The notes under the pieces were generated by a model. It was given only the letters and a program-made list of their open reading frames with translations. It was not told the origin of the DNA and did no database searches. DNA of 49,778 bases from Rhizobium altiplani (GTDB taxonomy: Bacteria > Pseudomonadota > Alphaproteobacteria > Rhizobiales > Rhizobiaceae): NCBI RefSeq assembly GCF_001542405.1, contig NZ_LNCD01000025.1:1-49778 (forward strand), read 5' to 3'. A program made the position numbers and the translations under genes. Below, piece by piece: positions 1 through 9,130 of the stretch. Each line of letters begins with the position of its first letter. Positions within the stretch are counted from its first letter, which is position 1.

Positions 1-30
1 TCGTAGTCGATCATCTGGGCGGCGCAATGA

Positions 31-1542
31 CTACTGTCGAAGGACCGTCGGCAGCTGTTTCGTTTTGCCGACATACACCTCTGAATGACCGGGCCTTCCC
101 TCGGGCAGTTTCATTCCTTCGGGAAACTGGAAAGTAACCGAGTGGCCACCTGCGAGACCAGCAGGATAGTGTGCAAAAGCCCGCATCGCCACATATGTTT
201 CCCGGCCCCGTTCAACGAGAGACCCGTTCTGCAAGAGCTGCAGCAATCCCGCTTGTTGCGGAAGGATCCGGTACGGCTCGGCGATGCGAGTGGCGATAAC
301 GTCTTTGGCATCGATATTCACGACGCCACCAGGGCTGAAACTCCTAAGATTGGCAAGAGTTTGCTTGAATTGCATGATGCCGTCTTGTGACGGAAGTCCA
401 TCGAGGCTGAAGTCAGGCTTTTTCGCAGACCGACCGTCCTCGACTTCATCGGTGACCGCTCGGAAATCAGAAGGAAGGGCCATACTGAACGAAGTATAGC
501 GTGAAATCATGCCATCGATATCGTGACCGATCAAAGACGTTAGCGCCTGTAGAAATTGGCGCGTTGTTGCGCTTCCGCTCTTGCCTTCAAAGCGACGACT
601 GCATTCTCGATCCGAGACGAGCGTGACGACATCCTTGGGGACGCCCGTGACGCCAACCCCAGTCCATCCTGTACCATAGAAGGTTGTTACTCGCTCGACG
701 TGCCCGGTCAAACGCCAGATCATTGGGGTAAAGGACGATACTGCCAAATAGATCGGCTCAGAACCAGCCGCGATCTCGATGGTTGCGATTTCGGTTACTT
801 CATCCTGGCCAACAATGGAGACGTTCGAAAGAGTGCCTCCTTCATAGGCAGTGATCAGGTACACTTTCTGTCGTGCTGTAGCTTTCGGCAACCGACACTG
901 CCGCTCCAAGCTATCTGCACGGGTGATCATCTCGCTCCGCGCTTGAAGTTCGCGTTTTTCTGTTGGGGATAGGAGACCGTCACCGTCTTTGTCGAAATAG
1001 GCGAAAGCTGCTGTTGCGAGTTCCTGAAGCTCGTCGGCTGTTAACTTCCCATCTTTATTGGGATCTAATTCCAGATACTTCTCAAGTTGAATAGACGAGC
1101 GGTCGCCTGAGAGATCATCACTCTGGTTCTGTGCGTATGTGAAAGCCTCATCAAAAGAGACCTTGCCATCGGCATTTGCGTCGGCACGAAGTAAGCCTGC
1201 TCTGGACCAAATCTCTTCTCGAAGATTGCTGAACTCTTGGGCGTCGACCACCCTGTCGGCGTTGACATCTCGCCCGAAGAACTCCGCCATTACTGCAGAA
1301 GTTCGGCCTGCTTTGTCGATCGCCTTTTTACGTTCAATATCGGTGGTCGTCAGCGTCCTGTGGTCTTGAGCGCCCTGCCTTAGGACAGACATTACCATCG
1401 AGATGTACGCTTCTCGATAGTGGGCGATCAATGAAGATCGCACGAGAACGTCGGGGGGACGCCTGGGTAGAGGCGTTTCCTGTGCCAGCCCATTTCCCGC
1501 AATCGATGCCATCGCAGCGCCCCAAATGAATGCCTTTCTCAC
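31..1542 (-). CDS. Exported EF-hand calcium-binding protein, unknown C-terminal domain
   Basis: Predicted secreted or periplasmic calcium-binding protein of 503 aa. The start is placed at a GTG at 1542 because GGGAGAGG lies just upstream and the first ~21 residues form a Sec signal peptide ending near GLAQ; the reading frame is open further upstream but without a good ribosome site. Four EF-hand loops are visible starting near residues 92, 121, 160 and 184 (for example DPNKDGKLTADE and DKDGDGLLSPTE). The first loop has Arg where the usual Gly stands, so it may bind calcium weakly. The ~300 residues after the EF-hands match no family I recognise. The gene diverges from the DUF1254 gene at 1744, and a perfect palindrome lies between them. 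The calcium-binding role is supported by motifs; the biological function is unknown. Confidence 0.8.
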   Translation of the reverse strand: MRKAFIWGAAMASIAGNGLAQETPLPRRPPDVLVRSSLIAHYREAYISMVMSVLRQGAQDHRTLTTTDIERKKAIDKAGRTSAVMAEFFGRDVNADRVVDAQEFSNLREEIWSRAGLLRADANADGKVSFDEAFTYAQNQSDDLSGDRSSIQLEKYLELDPNKDGKLTADELQELATAAFAYFDKDGDGLLSPTEKRELQARSEMITRADSLERQCRLPKATARQKVYLITAYEGGTLSNVSIVGQDEVTEIATIEIAAGSEPIYLAVSSFTPMIWRLTGHVERVTTFYGTGWTGVGVTGVPKDVVTLVSDRECSRRFEGKSGSATTRQFLQALTSLIGHDIDGMISRYTSFSMALPSDFRAVTDEVEDGRSAKKPDFSLDGLPSQDGIMQFKQTLANLRSFSPGGVVNIDAKDVIATRIAEPYRILPQQAGLLQLLQNGSLVERGRETYVAMRAFAHYPAGLAGGHSVTFQFPEGMKLPEGRPGHSEVYVGKTKQLPTVLRQ

Positions 1543-1585
1543 GCGACACCTCTCCCATAAAGCAGTCAAATATATATCGCGTGAG

Positions 1586-1601
1586 TTGCAATATATTGCA
1601 A
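1586..1601. promoter_or_regulatory. Perfect 16-bp palindrome in divergent promoter region
   Basis: TTGCAATATATTGCAA is a perfect two-fold palindrome about 45 bases upstream of the EF-hand gene start and about 140 bases upstream of the DUF1254 gene. Size, AT-rich centre and position between divergent genes fit an operator for a dimeric regulator. The regulator is not identifiable from the window. Confidence 0.5.
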
Positions 1602-1743
1602 ACTTGCCGTATAAAATGTGAATCAATGTTCGCGAAAGAATCGTGGGCCGTCTGCTACCGCAACGTACTTTGCGGCGATGTGGTATCGTGAACTCTGGCA
1701 TTCGTTCGCAATTCCGCCACGCAACTGGTGGATGGAGGCTCAG

Positions 1744-3147
1744 ATGACGACCTTTAGAGCGCTAGGACTGCTAGCGGTGGGCGCCATGGCGCTGACACTG
1801 TCGAACGCCACCGCCCAGTCGATCTCGCTGGACGAGGCGCGTGCCATCGCCAAGGACGCCTACGTCTGGGGTTTCCCGCTCGTCGACAACTATCGCATCC
1901 AATACTCCTATTTCGTCGACAAGGCTGGCTCAGAGTATAAGACGCCCTGGAACACAATCTTCAACAACGCGCGTGTCTACACGCCGGACGACAAGGCGAT
2001 CCAGACGCCGAATTCGGACACGCCCTATTCCTACGTCGGGGCCGATCTGCGCGCCGAGCCGATCGTGCTCACAGTGCCGGAGGTCGATAAAGGGAGGTAC
2101 TACTCTCTCCAGTTCATCGACATGTACACCTTCAACTTCGCCTATGTCGGAAGCCGCGCCACCGGCAACGAGGCAGGCAGCTTCCTGCTGGCTGGGCCGA
2201 ACTGGAAAGGCGAGGCGCCAGCCGGCATCAAGGCGGTCATCCGCTCCGAGACCGAGTTCGACTTCGTGCTCTACCGGACGCAGCTCTTCGGACCCAACGA
2301 CATCGACAATGTGAAGAAGATCCAGGCCGGCTACAAGGTCGAGCCGCTCTCAACTTTCCTCGGCCAGCCCGCTCCTTCTGCGCCGCCGGCGATCGACTTC
2401 ATGAAGCCGCTGAGCGCTGCGGACGAGAAGACTTCTCTCGAATTCTTCAACGAGCTGAACTTCGTCCTGCAGTTCTGCCCTACCCATCCGTCGGAGACAG
2501 AACTCAGGGCACGCTTCGCTAGGCTTGGCATTGAACCCAGCAAGACGTTCGATCCCCGCGCCCTTTCTCCTGAGCTGCGCAAGGCGGTCGAGGCCGGTAT
2601 GGCAGATGCGTGGGCGGCGGCCGACGAATACAAGCGGACCGAGGTCGACACCGGAAAGCGGACCAGCGGCGACAGTTTCGGCACGCGTGCATTCCTGAAA
2701 AACGACTACCTAACTCGTATGAGCGCGGCTCAGCTCGGCATCTACGGCAACTCGAAGGACGAGGCCATCTATCCGGCCTACTTTGTCGATGCCGACCACA
2801 AGCCGATGGACGGCTCCAATCGCTATGCCCTGCGCTTCGCGCCGGATCAGCTGCCGCCGGTCAACGCGTTCTGGTCGTTAACGCTCTACGAGCTACCGGC
2901 GAGCCTGCTGTCGGCCAACCCGCTTGACCGCTATCTCATCAACTCGCCGATGCTGCCGAACCTGAAGAAGGACGCCGACGGCGGTGTGACGCTCTACGTC
3001 CAGCACGAACCGCCAGGCGCCGGCAAGGAAGCCAACTGGCTACCGGCGCCGAGCGGGCTGTTCTTCCTGGCGATGCGCCTCTACTGGCCGAAACCCGAGG
3101 CACTCGACGGGACATGGAAAGCACCGCCACTGGAACGGGCGAAGTAG
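1744..3147 (+). CDS. Exported DUF1254/DUF1214 domain protein
   Basis: A 467-aa exported protein of the DUF1254-DUF1214 family. Start chosen at the ATG at 1744, preceded by ATGGAGG and followed by a signal peptide (hydrophobic residues 5-24, cleavage near ATAQ). The N-terminal half shows DUF1254 features (AYVWGFPLVDNYR near residue 38, then the TPNSDTPYS segment). The C-terminal part has DUF1214 features (NRYALRFAPDQLPPVNAFWS and a WLPAP segment near the end). The family is common in rhizobia and pseudomonads, often as exported proteins of unknown biochemical role. The next 400 bases hold no intact gene, so any partner on the right has been lost. Confidence 0.85.
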   Translation: MTTFRALGLLAVGAMALTLSNATAQSISLDEARAIAKDAYVWGFPLVDNYRIQYSYFVDKAGSEYKTPWNTIFNNARVYTPDDKAIQTPNSDTPYSYVGADLRAEPIVLTVPEVDKGRYYSLQFIDMYTFNFAYVGSRATGNEAGSFLLAGPNWKGEAPAGIKAVIRSETEFDFVLYRTQLFGPNDIDNVKKIQAGYKVEPLSTFLGQPAPSAPPAIDFMKPLSAADEKTSLEFFNELNFVLQFCPTHPSETELRARFARLGIEPSKTFDPRALSPELRKAVEAGMADAWAAADEYKRTEVDTGKRTSGDSFGTRAFLKNDYLTRMSAAQLGIYGNSKDEAIYPAYFVDADHKPMDGSNRYALRFAPDQLPPVNAFWSLTLYELPASLLSANPLDRYLINSPMLPNLKKDADGGVTLYVQHEPPGAGKEANWLPAPSGLFFLAMRLYWPKPEALDGTWKAPPLERAK

Positions 3148-3582
3148 ATACGAGTGAGGCCACGTGAAAACGAAGGTGATCGCTCTCGGGCTGGCTGCCA
3201 GCGCGTGGTGCGCTATAGGTCAATGTTGATCGTTTGTGCACTCCAGCAGCAGCAAACACCCTCGCCCAATCCGGGGGTCGATCCGGATTTTCGGCCGAAA
3301 AAGCTCAGAAAACCCACCATTTCGTGGGTACACCGGGGACATCATCGCCCACAATGGCGAGGTGGTAGTGCCAGCGCACCGTGCCATGCACGGCAACAAG
3401 GCTGTCGCTGTGATGGCCGCCAACAATGAGGATGCTAAGCGCTGTCCAGCTGGTGCTGGTGGCTGAGAGCCGACCGGGTGGACTGCTACGACGGATACCG
3501 AGCTAGTGCCCAATTTCGGTGCCCCAACCGGTGTCCCGAAATTTCCTAATTTCCTGATATTTCGGCTAAGTCATTGAAAAGA
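3148..3582. other. Gene-free stretch with a truncated signal-peptide ORF
   Basis: No intact gene is visible. Just after the DUF1254 gene, a GTG at 3164 opens a 21-codon reading frame ending at 3229 that reads like the first part of a signal peptide (VKTKVIALGLAASAW) and then stops, as if a second exported gene had been cut off. The rest, up to the tRNA fragment at 3583, shows only short open frames without ribosome sites. It looks like decayed DNA at an integration boundary. Confidence 0.4.
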
Positions 3583-3629
3583 TGGTGGGCCCGGAGGGAC
3601 TCGAACCCCCAACCAAGCGGTTATGAGCC
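3583..3629 (-). other. 3' fragment of a CAT-anticodon tRNA (putative attachment-site scar)
   Basis: On the minus strand this reads from the anticodon loop (CTCATAA) through the variable region, a T arm with GGTTCGAGTCC and the 3' acceptor strand ending in CCA. The 5' half is missing: bases beyond 3630 give no D arm or 5' acceptor strand, and the anticodon stem has a mismatch exactly where identity would end. It is therefore a 3' tRNA fragment, of the tRNA-Met/Ile2 (CAT) type, not a gene. Such fragments arise when an integrative element inserts into the 3' end of a tRNA gene. Orientation places the element on the right (higher coordinates) and older chromosome on the left. The intact tRNA and integrase are not in this window. 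Confidence 0.75.
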
Positions 3630-3652
3630 AGTGGGTCATCTTCGAAATCCGC

Positions 3653-3898
3653 TCAAGGCGATGGAACTTTCTCAATAGTTTTCAAAACCTCGACAGCATC
3701 GAATCTGAGAAGTTCGGATAGCTCCAAGAATTCAACAAGGTCAACTCTGCGCTGCCCGCTCTCCAACCGAGCGACAAACGACTGATATTCACCGAGCTTA
3801 GCGGCGAGCTCGACTTGCGTCAGGCCGGCAGCCTCACGCTTCGCGATCAGTAGCTCGATTAAGATCTTATGTCTTTCACTGCCTAAGGTCTTTGCCAC
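3653..3898 (-). CDS. XRE-family helix-turn-helix regulator
   Basis: An 81-aa single-domain DNA-binding protein. Residues ~15-70 form a Cro/CI-type helix-turn-helix: AAGLTQVELAAKLGEYQSFV followed by ARLESGQRRVDLVEFLELS. The start is a GTG at 3898 with AGGTGGG upstream. It lies 24 bases inside the tRNA fragment boundary, the usual position for a small regulator at the end of an integrative element, though it could also be an ordinary regulator or an antitoxin without a toxin. No partner toxin is seen. Confidence 0.85.
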   Translation of the reverse strand: MAKTLGSERHKILIELLIAKREAAGLTQVELAAKLGEYQSFVARLESGQRRVDLVEFLELSELLRFDAVEVLKTIEKVPSP

Positions 3899-3981
3899 GG
3901 GACACCCACCTGCGAGGAGATGGGGTCTTCCGTTATATCTGATTTTCAGTTATCTTAAATTCAGATATTTTGCGCGAGGCT

Positions 3982-4881
3982 GTGAAACCTTTGGAACTGC
4001 GCCAACTCACCTATTTCAAAGCGGTGGCCGAAGAACTGCACTTCGGCCGGGCGGCAGCCAGGATGCGCATTGCCCAGCCGGCCCTCAGCAATCATGTGAT
4101 GTCGCTGGAAAGGGAGCTTGGCTGTCCGCTGTTCATCCGCTCGACCAGAAGGGTGGAACTGACCAGGGCAGGGGAGACCTTCTATGATCGCTGTGTGCGG
4201 ATCTTAAGCGACATCGACCTAACCACCGAACTGACCCGGGCAGCCGGCGGCAGTCGCATCCGCCAGATCAGGATCGGCAGCATCTATCCGGCCACCATGG
4301 GCATGCTGCCAACCTTCCTTGCCAAGATCGCCCGCAAGTATCCCGATGTCCGCATCCACATCTCCTCCGGCAATACCGGCGAGATCATCCGCGGCCTGGA
4401 GACCGGCCAGCTCAATTTAGGCTTCATCCGGCCGGTGGAAAACATCGGCTCCTTGCGCTTCGTCTCGCTTGCCCATGAGCGCTACTATCTGGCGGTTGGC
4501 CATGCCAATCCGCTGGCAGCCAGGGACGAGATCAGCATCGATGATCTGCGCACTCAGAAGATCATCGCCTTCAACCGGCAGAACCTGTCGTTCACCGAAC
4601 GCTACTTCAATGAGAAGTTCGCCGAATACGAGCTCACCGCCAACATTGCCTTCAGCTGCGATGATACCTATGCGCTGGTGTCGCTGGTCTCTGCCGGGCT
4701 TGGCATCGGCTTTGCGCCGGAATGGACGCTTGATCTTCCCAATCGCGGCTTCGAGCTGAAGAAGGTAAGCGGGATCGACTTTAGGATCGGGCTTGGCATT
4801 GCCTGGAACAGAGAAGACCCGACCGCTGGCCGCGACGATATCGTCGACATCGCACGGTCGCTGGCAAGGGCAGGGCGGTAA
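3982..4881 (+). CDS. LysR-family transcriptional regulator
   Basis: About 300 aa with the standard LysR layout: N-terminal winged helix (ELRQLTYFKAVAEELHFGRA then RIAQPALSNHVMSLE) and a C-terminal periplasmic-binding-protein-like effector domain from about residue 90. I annotate the GTG at 3982. A TTG at 3991 would give the family-typical MELRQL start with GAGG 11 bases upstream, so the exact start is uncertain. LysR regulators usually control a divergent neighbour; the divergent neighbour here is the small XRE gene and no enzyme gene is adjacent. The effector and targets are unknown. Confidence 0.88.
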   Translation: MKPLELRQLTYFKAVAEELHFGRAAARMRIAQPALSNHVMSLERELGCPLFIRSTRRVELTRAGETFYDRCVRILSDIDLTTELTRAAGGSRIRQIRIGSIYPATMGMLPTFLAKIARKYPDVRIHISSGNTGEIIRGLETGQLNLGFIRPVENIGSLRFVSLAHERYYLAVGHANPLAARDEISIDDLRTQKIIAFNRQNLSFTERYFNEKFAEYELTANIAFSCDDTYALVSLVSAGLGIGFAPEWTLDLPNRGFELKKVSGIDFRIGLGIAWNREDPTAGRDDIVDIARSLARAGR

Positions 4882-5092
4882 GGCACTTTCTGCGACCTCG
4901 TCGGCGATCACAAAAGCGGCGCAATCGAGATTCTATCGAGGCGCTCAAACAGCTGCGGACGTTCTTTCAGGACCGGCGAGCAGAGAAGCAAGGAGCGCGG
5001 CCGGTTTTTTCCAGGCATGGCGAAATCATGGCCAAGGCGATGAAGCTATCCAGCAAGTCCATCAGGATGGCAGCATGAAAGCGACGGCAGTA

Positions 5093-5308
5093 TCACGTTG
5101 CAGCAAGCTGAACGGCCGACCTCGCATCTTCGGCTCCAATTCGGCCATCAGTAACGGCCCGGCATGCTTCCCAAGCACGTATCCATTTGGGAGCGCTTTG
5201 ATTTGGTTCATGGATCAGCCAGTTGATGGCTTCCTCGGGGGAGCCGACAACAATACGGATGCGATTGTCGCCGAGGACGAGGGGCTTCTTCCATCGATGT
5301 ACCAACAT
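5093..5308 (-). CDS. DUF982 domain protein
   Basis: A 71-aa protein with DUF982 features: early WKKPLVLG, the pattern VVGSPEEAINWLI near residue 22, AWEACRAVTDGRIGAEDAR near residue 46 and a short Ala-rich end. DUF982 is a small family found almost only in rhizobia and relatives, often as orphan genes on accessory DNA; no function is established. About 210 bases separate it from the LysR gene. The plus-strand reading frame across it is a shadow. Confidence 0.75.
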   Translation of the reverse strand: MLVHRWKKPLVLGDNRIRIVVGSPEEAINWLIHEPNQSAPKWIRAWEACRAVTDGRIGAEDARSAVQLAAT

Positions 5309-5812
5309 GGCCGCGCTCCGATTTTGAGGATGTCACAAAGGCCGATCCGCGGCAGCCCAACACCAAGGAAGACGGAGCCGCGGGCCAGCCAGTTTGCGGG
5401 AGATACCCACGCCGTTCCCGGCAGTCATTGGGGCAATGCTCCACTCTGCAAGAGAGATGGACATCCCGGTCAATAATGGAAGAGGGCAATTTGCCCCGCC
5501 ATAGAGGAGCCGTTAGTTGTGGGGAGCCTTCATTAAGCCGAGCATCGCCGCCATACTGATTTTTGGGCCTACAGGGATTGGGTTCCCATTCCTCGATGAC
5601 TTTTCTCTCGGCACTGTTTGAGAGCAGGTACTGCGTACTCCTTCTCCCCTTTGTTTTATTGTTTGGGTTATTAGGTCAGTTGCTGATCAGGCTAGCTGAA
5701 GCCCACTTTCGTAAGTAGGCTTGGTGACCGTTTCTGGTGGGCGCATTCCGGACGAAGCCGAGCCCTGCAGTCGTCCCAAATAGGTCGCTCAGTTTCGTGA
5801 GAGGCGCCGAGT
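5309..5812. other. Gene-free stretch
   Basis: No supported gene on either strand. A short imperfect hairpin at 5699-5722 (AAGCC-ACTT pairing with AAGT-GGCTT) is the only structure seen; it lacks a following T run. The T-rich stretch near 5640-5680 stands out against the GC-rich surroundings. Confidence 0.4.
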
Positions 5813-6556
5813 TTAGATGCGCAGGCTGTCATCCAACCAGACCCGAAAACCGCCGCGGAAGGCGTTGTCGTTATTGCCGCGGCGGCACTTCGGGGGCAGT
5901 TCCTTCAGCCGTTCGACATTGCCGCCGCCGATGACGATGTAGTCCGGCAGAAGGGCAGCACCCAAGCGGTCGGCGATGTCGAATACAGATTTTCGCCATT
6001 TTCCCTTGCCGCGACGCTCCAGGCCGCGTTCGCCCACGTAGTCCTCGAATGTCGCCTTTCGGTAGGGCATGTGCGCCAGTTCCAGAGGCATGCAAACGTT
6101 CTCGGCGATAATGGCCGAACCGAGGCCAGTGCCGAGGCCGAGAAAGAGCATGCGGCCCGCCTCGTAGCTGCCGATCGCCTGCATGAGTGCGTCGTTGACC
6201 ATCCGCACTGGTCGACCAAACGCTGCTTCGAAATCAAAATTCTTCCAGCCCGGCCCGAGGTTAAACGGATCGGCGGCGGCCCGATGGGCGATAACCGGTC
6301 CGGGATATCCCATCGCGACAAGGTCGTAGTGCCAGTCTTCGGTGAGCTTGCGCAGTGCCGCCACCATCTTGGCCGCTGTCATCTGATGGCCAGATTCGAC
6401 AGCGCGCCGTTCGCTGCCGCTGCTGAGTTCAACCTTCACATGCGACCCGCCGATATCGATGGCAAGCACAGTGCGATCAGCCGGCCCGGTGCTCGCCTGG
6501 GGCTTGTCATGCTTGCGCTCTTGCGATGCTGCGATTGTTTCAGTCGTCCCAGCCAT
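5813..6556 (-). CDS. ppgK: Polyphosphate glucokinase (ROK family)
   Basis: A 247-aa ROK-family sugar kinase predicted to phosphorylate glucose with polyphosphate (and often ATP). Visible features: phosphate-binding motif LAIDIGGSHVKVEL near residue 30, the MGYPGPV segment, VNDALMQAIGSYE (the ND-A substrate/catalytic region), LGLGTGLGSAII as the second phosphate loop, and VIGGGNVERLKELPP near the C-terminus. The start at 6556 has GAGGAGCG upstream. It lacks the zinc-binding cysteines of other ROK kinases, as is usual for PPGK. It diverges from the glucoamylase gene; together they would turn an alpha-glucan into glucose 6-phosphate. Confidence 0.85.
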   Translation of the reverse strand: MAGTTETIAASQERKHDKPQASTGPADRTVLAIDIGGSHVKVELSSGSERRAVESGHQMTAAKMVAALRKLTEDWHYDLVAMGYPGPVIAHRAAADPFNLGPGWKNFDFEAAFGRPVRMVNDALMQAIGSYEAGRMLFLGLGTGLGSAIIAENVCMPLELAHMPYRKATFEDYVGERGLERRGKGKWRKSVFDIADRLGAALLPDYIVIGGGNVERLKELPPKCRRGNNDNAFRGGFRVWLDDSLRI

Positions 6557-6721
6557 GTTCTGCGCTCCTCTACGGGCCGTGCCCACAATTGCTCCCGCAT
6601 TGCGCTATCGGGGTCAAGATCAGGACTGGCTGTCAAGTTCCAGAAGGCAATGGGGCGTCGCTTGATTTCAAGCCGACGATGGCTCACTGAAGAAAGTGCA
6701 TTTTGAACGGAGGATCAGCAG

Positions 6722-9130
6722 TTGGCCTTTCCGACATTGCCCCCCGGTGCTCTTGTCCCACCAGGTGCACCCGGTATCGAGCCCCGTTGGACTTCGAGCG
6801 ACAAGAGCGCGGTTGGCACCGCCGTCAGCGTGGCCAGCCGCGTTTGGTTCACGGCAAGCCACGGAATCCTTAACGAGATCTACGCGCCGCGGCTCGATAT
6901 GGCCTGCGTCCGCGATTTCGGCTTCATCGTGACGGCGGACGGCTATTTCTCCGAGGAGAAGCGCGACGCTGATCATCAAGTACATGCGGTCGAGGACGGT
7001 GTTCCGGCGTTTCGTCTCGTCAACACCGCCCGCGACGGCCGCTATCGGATCTCAAAGACCATCCTTTCAGACCCTGAGCGCGAGGTGGTGTTGCAGGACC
7101 TCCGTTTTGAGGCGTTGGCCGGCAAGCATTCTGATTACCGGCTACATGCACTTATTGCCCCGCATCTCGTCAACGGCGGCGCCGATAACACAGCCTGGTA
7201 TGGTGATTTCAAGGGTCGGCCCATGCTCTTCGCCGAAGGCTCGGGACGGGCGCTTGCGATTGCTGCCTCTGTCCCCTGGCTTGCGCGGTCGGCGGGCTAT
7301 GCCGGCTTCTCCGATGGCTGGCAGGCTTTGTCGCGCGGGGAGGAGCTGAAGGAGGAATACCACTGTGCGCCGTCGGGCAACGTCGCGCTATCGGGGACAC
7401 TCGACATGGAGGCGACTGAAGGGCGGGCGCAGATCGCCATCGGTTTCGGCACGCAGCCCGAGGAAGCTGCTTTGCGGGCCATTCTCAGCCTGGAACAAGG
7501 TGTCGAGCCGGCGCTGAAGCATTTTCGCAATGGCTGGCGGGACTGGCAGGGGGGATTGCTTGCCCTCGACGAGCCCCATGAACCTGGCCAATTGAACCGG
7601 TTCCGCGTCAGCACCGGCGTGCTCGCCACTCACCGTGACGATGCCTCGGGCGCCATCATAGCGAGCCTTTCCATCCCCTGGGGTTTCAACAAGAGCGACG
7701 ACGACCTCGGCGGCTACCATCTCGTCTGGACGCGCGACCTGGTGGAAACGGCGGGCGGGTTGCTTGCCGCGGGTGCGGGAACCGACGCGCGTGCGGTGCT
7801 CAACTATCTTTCTGCGATCCAGGAAGCCGATGGCCATTGGGTGCAGAATGCTTGGCTCGACGGCCGCCCCTACTGGCATGGCATCCAGATGGACGAGACG
7901 GCGTTTCCCATCCTGCTTTACGACATGCTGCTGCGCGCCGGCGAGATCGACGCGTCGGGGGCTGGCCGATATCTGCCGATGATCGAGGCTGCTGCGGCCT
8001 ATATTGTCAGAAACGGTCCCGCCACCCAGCAGGATCGTTGGGAGGAAGATGCCGGTTACTCTCCCTTTACGCTCGCCGTCGAGATCGCCGGGTTGCTCGC
8101 GGCGGCCGACGCGGTGGAGGCGGCCGGGCGATTATCGGCGGCGCAATACCTTCGCGAGGTAGCCGACGGCTGGAGCGAGCGGATCGAGGAATGGACTTAC
8201 GCCTCCGACACGGAATTGTCGCGCCGGCTGGGCATCGATGGCTACTATGTGCGGATCGCCACCGCGACGGACAGTAGCTCCTCGCTCGGTCGCGACTTCA
8301 TCCCGATCCGCAACCGCGACGACGGCGCGGCCGTCATCGAAGCGGATCTGCTTCTCAGCCCCGATGCGCTTGCCCTTGTTCGGTTCGGTCTTCGATCCGC
8401 GGACGATCCGCGTATCCTCGGTACTGTGGCGGCGATCGACGCCGAGTTGCGGCGCGATCTTCCGGCCGGACCCTACTGGTATCGGTACAATGATGACGGC
8501 TATGGCGAGCGCAACGACGGCGCCCCCTTCGCCGGCAGCGGCGTCGGCAGGCTCTGGCCGCTTCTGACCGGTGAACGCGCGCACTATGAACTCGCCGCCG
8601 GGCGACCGGACGAGGCGCGGCGCCTGCTGGCGGCACTGGAAGCCTCGGCAAGCGACGGCGGCCTGCTGCCCGAGCAGATTTGGGATAGCGAGGACGTGCC
8701 CGAACGCGAGCTTTTTCTTGGCCGCCCCTCCGGCAGCGCCATGCCCTTGGTCTGGGCCCATGCGGAACACATCAAATTGCTGCGCTCGATCCGCGATGGC
8801 GTCATTTTCGACATGCCACCCCAGACCGTTGCCCGCTATGTCGCAGGTCAGCCGCCGATCGCTCCTTTCACCTGGCGCCTGACCGACAAGCGGACCGTGA
8901 TGGCGGCAGGACGTAGCCTGCGCATTGAACTGAGTGAGACTGCCTTGGTGCATTGGTCGACCGACGCTTGGGCTAGTGTCACGGACTGCCATACTCGCGA
9001 CACGGGCTTTGGCACCCATATCTGCGACTTGCCGACCAAAATGCTCGGCCCAGGCATCATCGTCTTCACCATCTTCTGGACGGCTAGGCAGCAGTGGGAA
9101 GGCACCGATTTCCACATCGAGGTGATTTGA
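6722..9130 (+). CDS. Glucan 1,4-alpha-glucosidase (GH15 glucoamylase)
   Basis: An 802-aa GH15 enzyme predicted to release glucose from the non-reducing ends of alpha-1,4-glucans. TTG start at 6722 with CGGAGG eight bases upstream. The N-terminal ~270 residues are the glucodextranase-N-type beta domain (SRVWFTASHGILNEIYAPRL). The (alpha/alpha)6 catalytic part follows, with GGYHLVWTRDLVETAGGLLA near residue 330 and WEEDAGYSPFTLAVEIAGLL near residue 440. There is no signal peptide, so it is probably cytoplasmic. It diverges from ppgK across about 165 bases. The C-terminal ~100 residues form a further beta-rich segment. Confidence 0.88.
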   Translation: MAFPTLPPGALVPPGAPGIEPRWTSSDKSAVGTAVSVASRVWFTASHGILNEIYAPRLDMACVRDFGFIVTADGYFSEEKRDADHQVHAVEDGVPAFRLVNTARDGRYRISKTILSDPEREVVLQDLRFEALAGKHSDYRLHALIAPHLVNGGADNTAWYGDFKGRPMLFAEGSGRALAIAASVPWLARSAGYAGFSDGWQALSRGEELKEEYHCAPSGNVALSGTLDMEATEGRAQIAIGFGTQPEEAALRAILSLEQGVEPALKHFRNGWRDWQGGLLALDEPHEPGQLNRFRVSTGVLATHRDDASGAIIASLSIPWGFNKSDDDLGGYHLVWTRDLVETAGGLLAAGAGTDARAVLNYLSAIQEADGHWVQNAWLDGRPYWHGIQMDETAFPILLYDMLLRAGEIDASGAGRYLPMIEAAAAYIVRNGPATQQDRWEEDAGYSPFTLAVEIAGLLAAADAVEAAGRLSAAQYLREVADGWSERIEEWTYASDTELSRRLGIDGYYVRIATATDSSSSLGRDFIPIRNRDDGAAVIEADLLLSPDALALVRFGLRSADDPRILGTVAAIDAELRRDLPAGPYWYRYNDDGYGERNDGAPFAGSGVGRLWPLLTGERAHYELAAGRPDEARRLLAALEASASDGGLLPEQIWDSEDVPERELFLGRPSGSAMPLVWAHAEHIKLLRSIRDGVIFDMPPQTVARYVAGQPPIAPFTWRLTDKRTVMAAGRSLRIELSETALVHWSTDAWASVTDCHTRDTGFGTHICDLPTKMLGPGIIVFTIFWTARQQWEGTDFHIEVI

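Noticed and set aside
3236..3466. Plus-strand frame of 76 codons left of the tRNA fragment, considered as an insertion-sequence remnant
   Set aside because: No transposase motif or terminal repeats could be recognised, so no mobile element is claimed.
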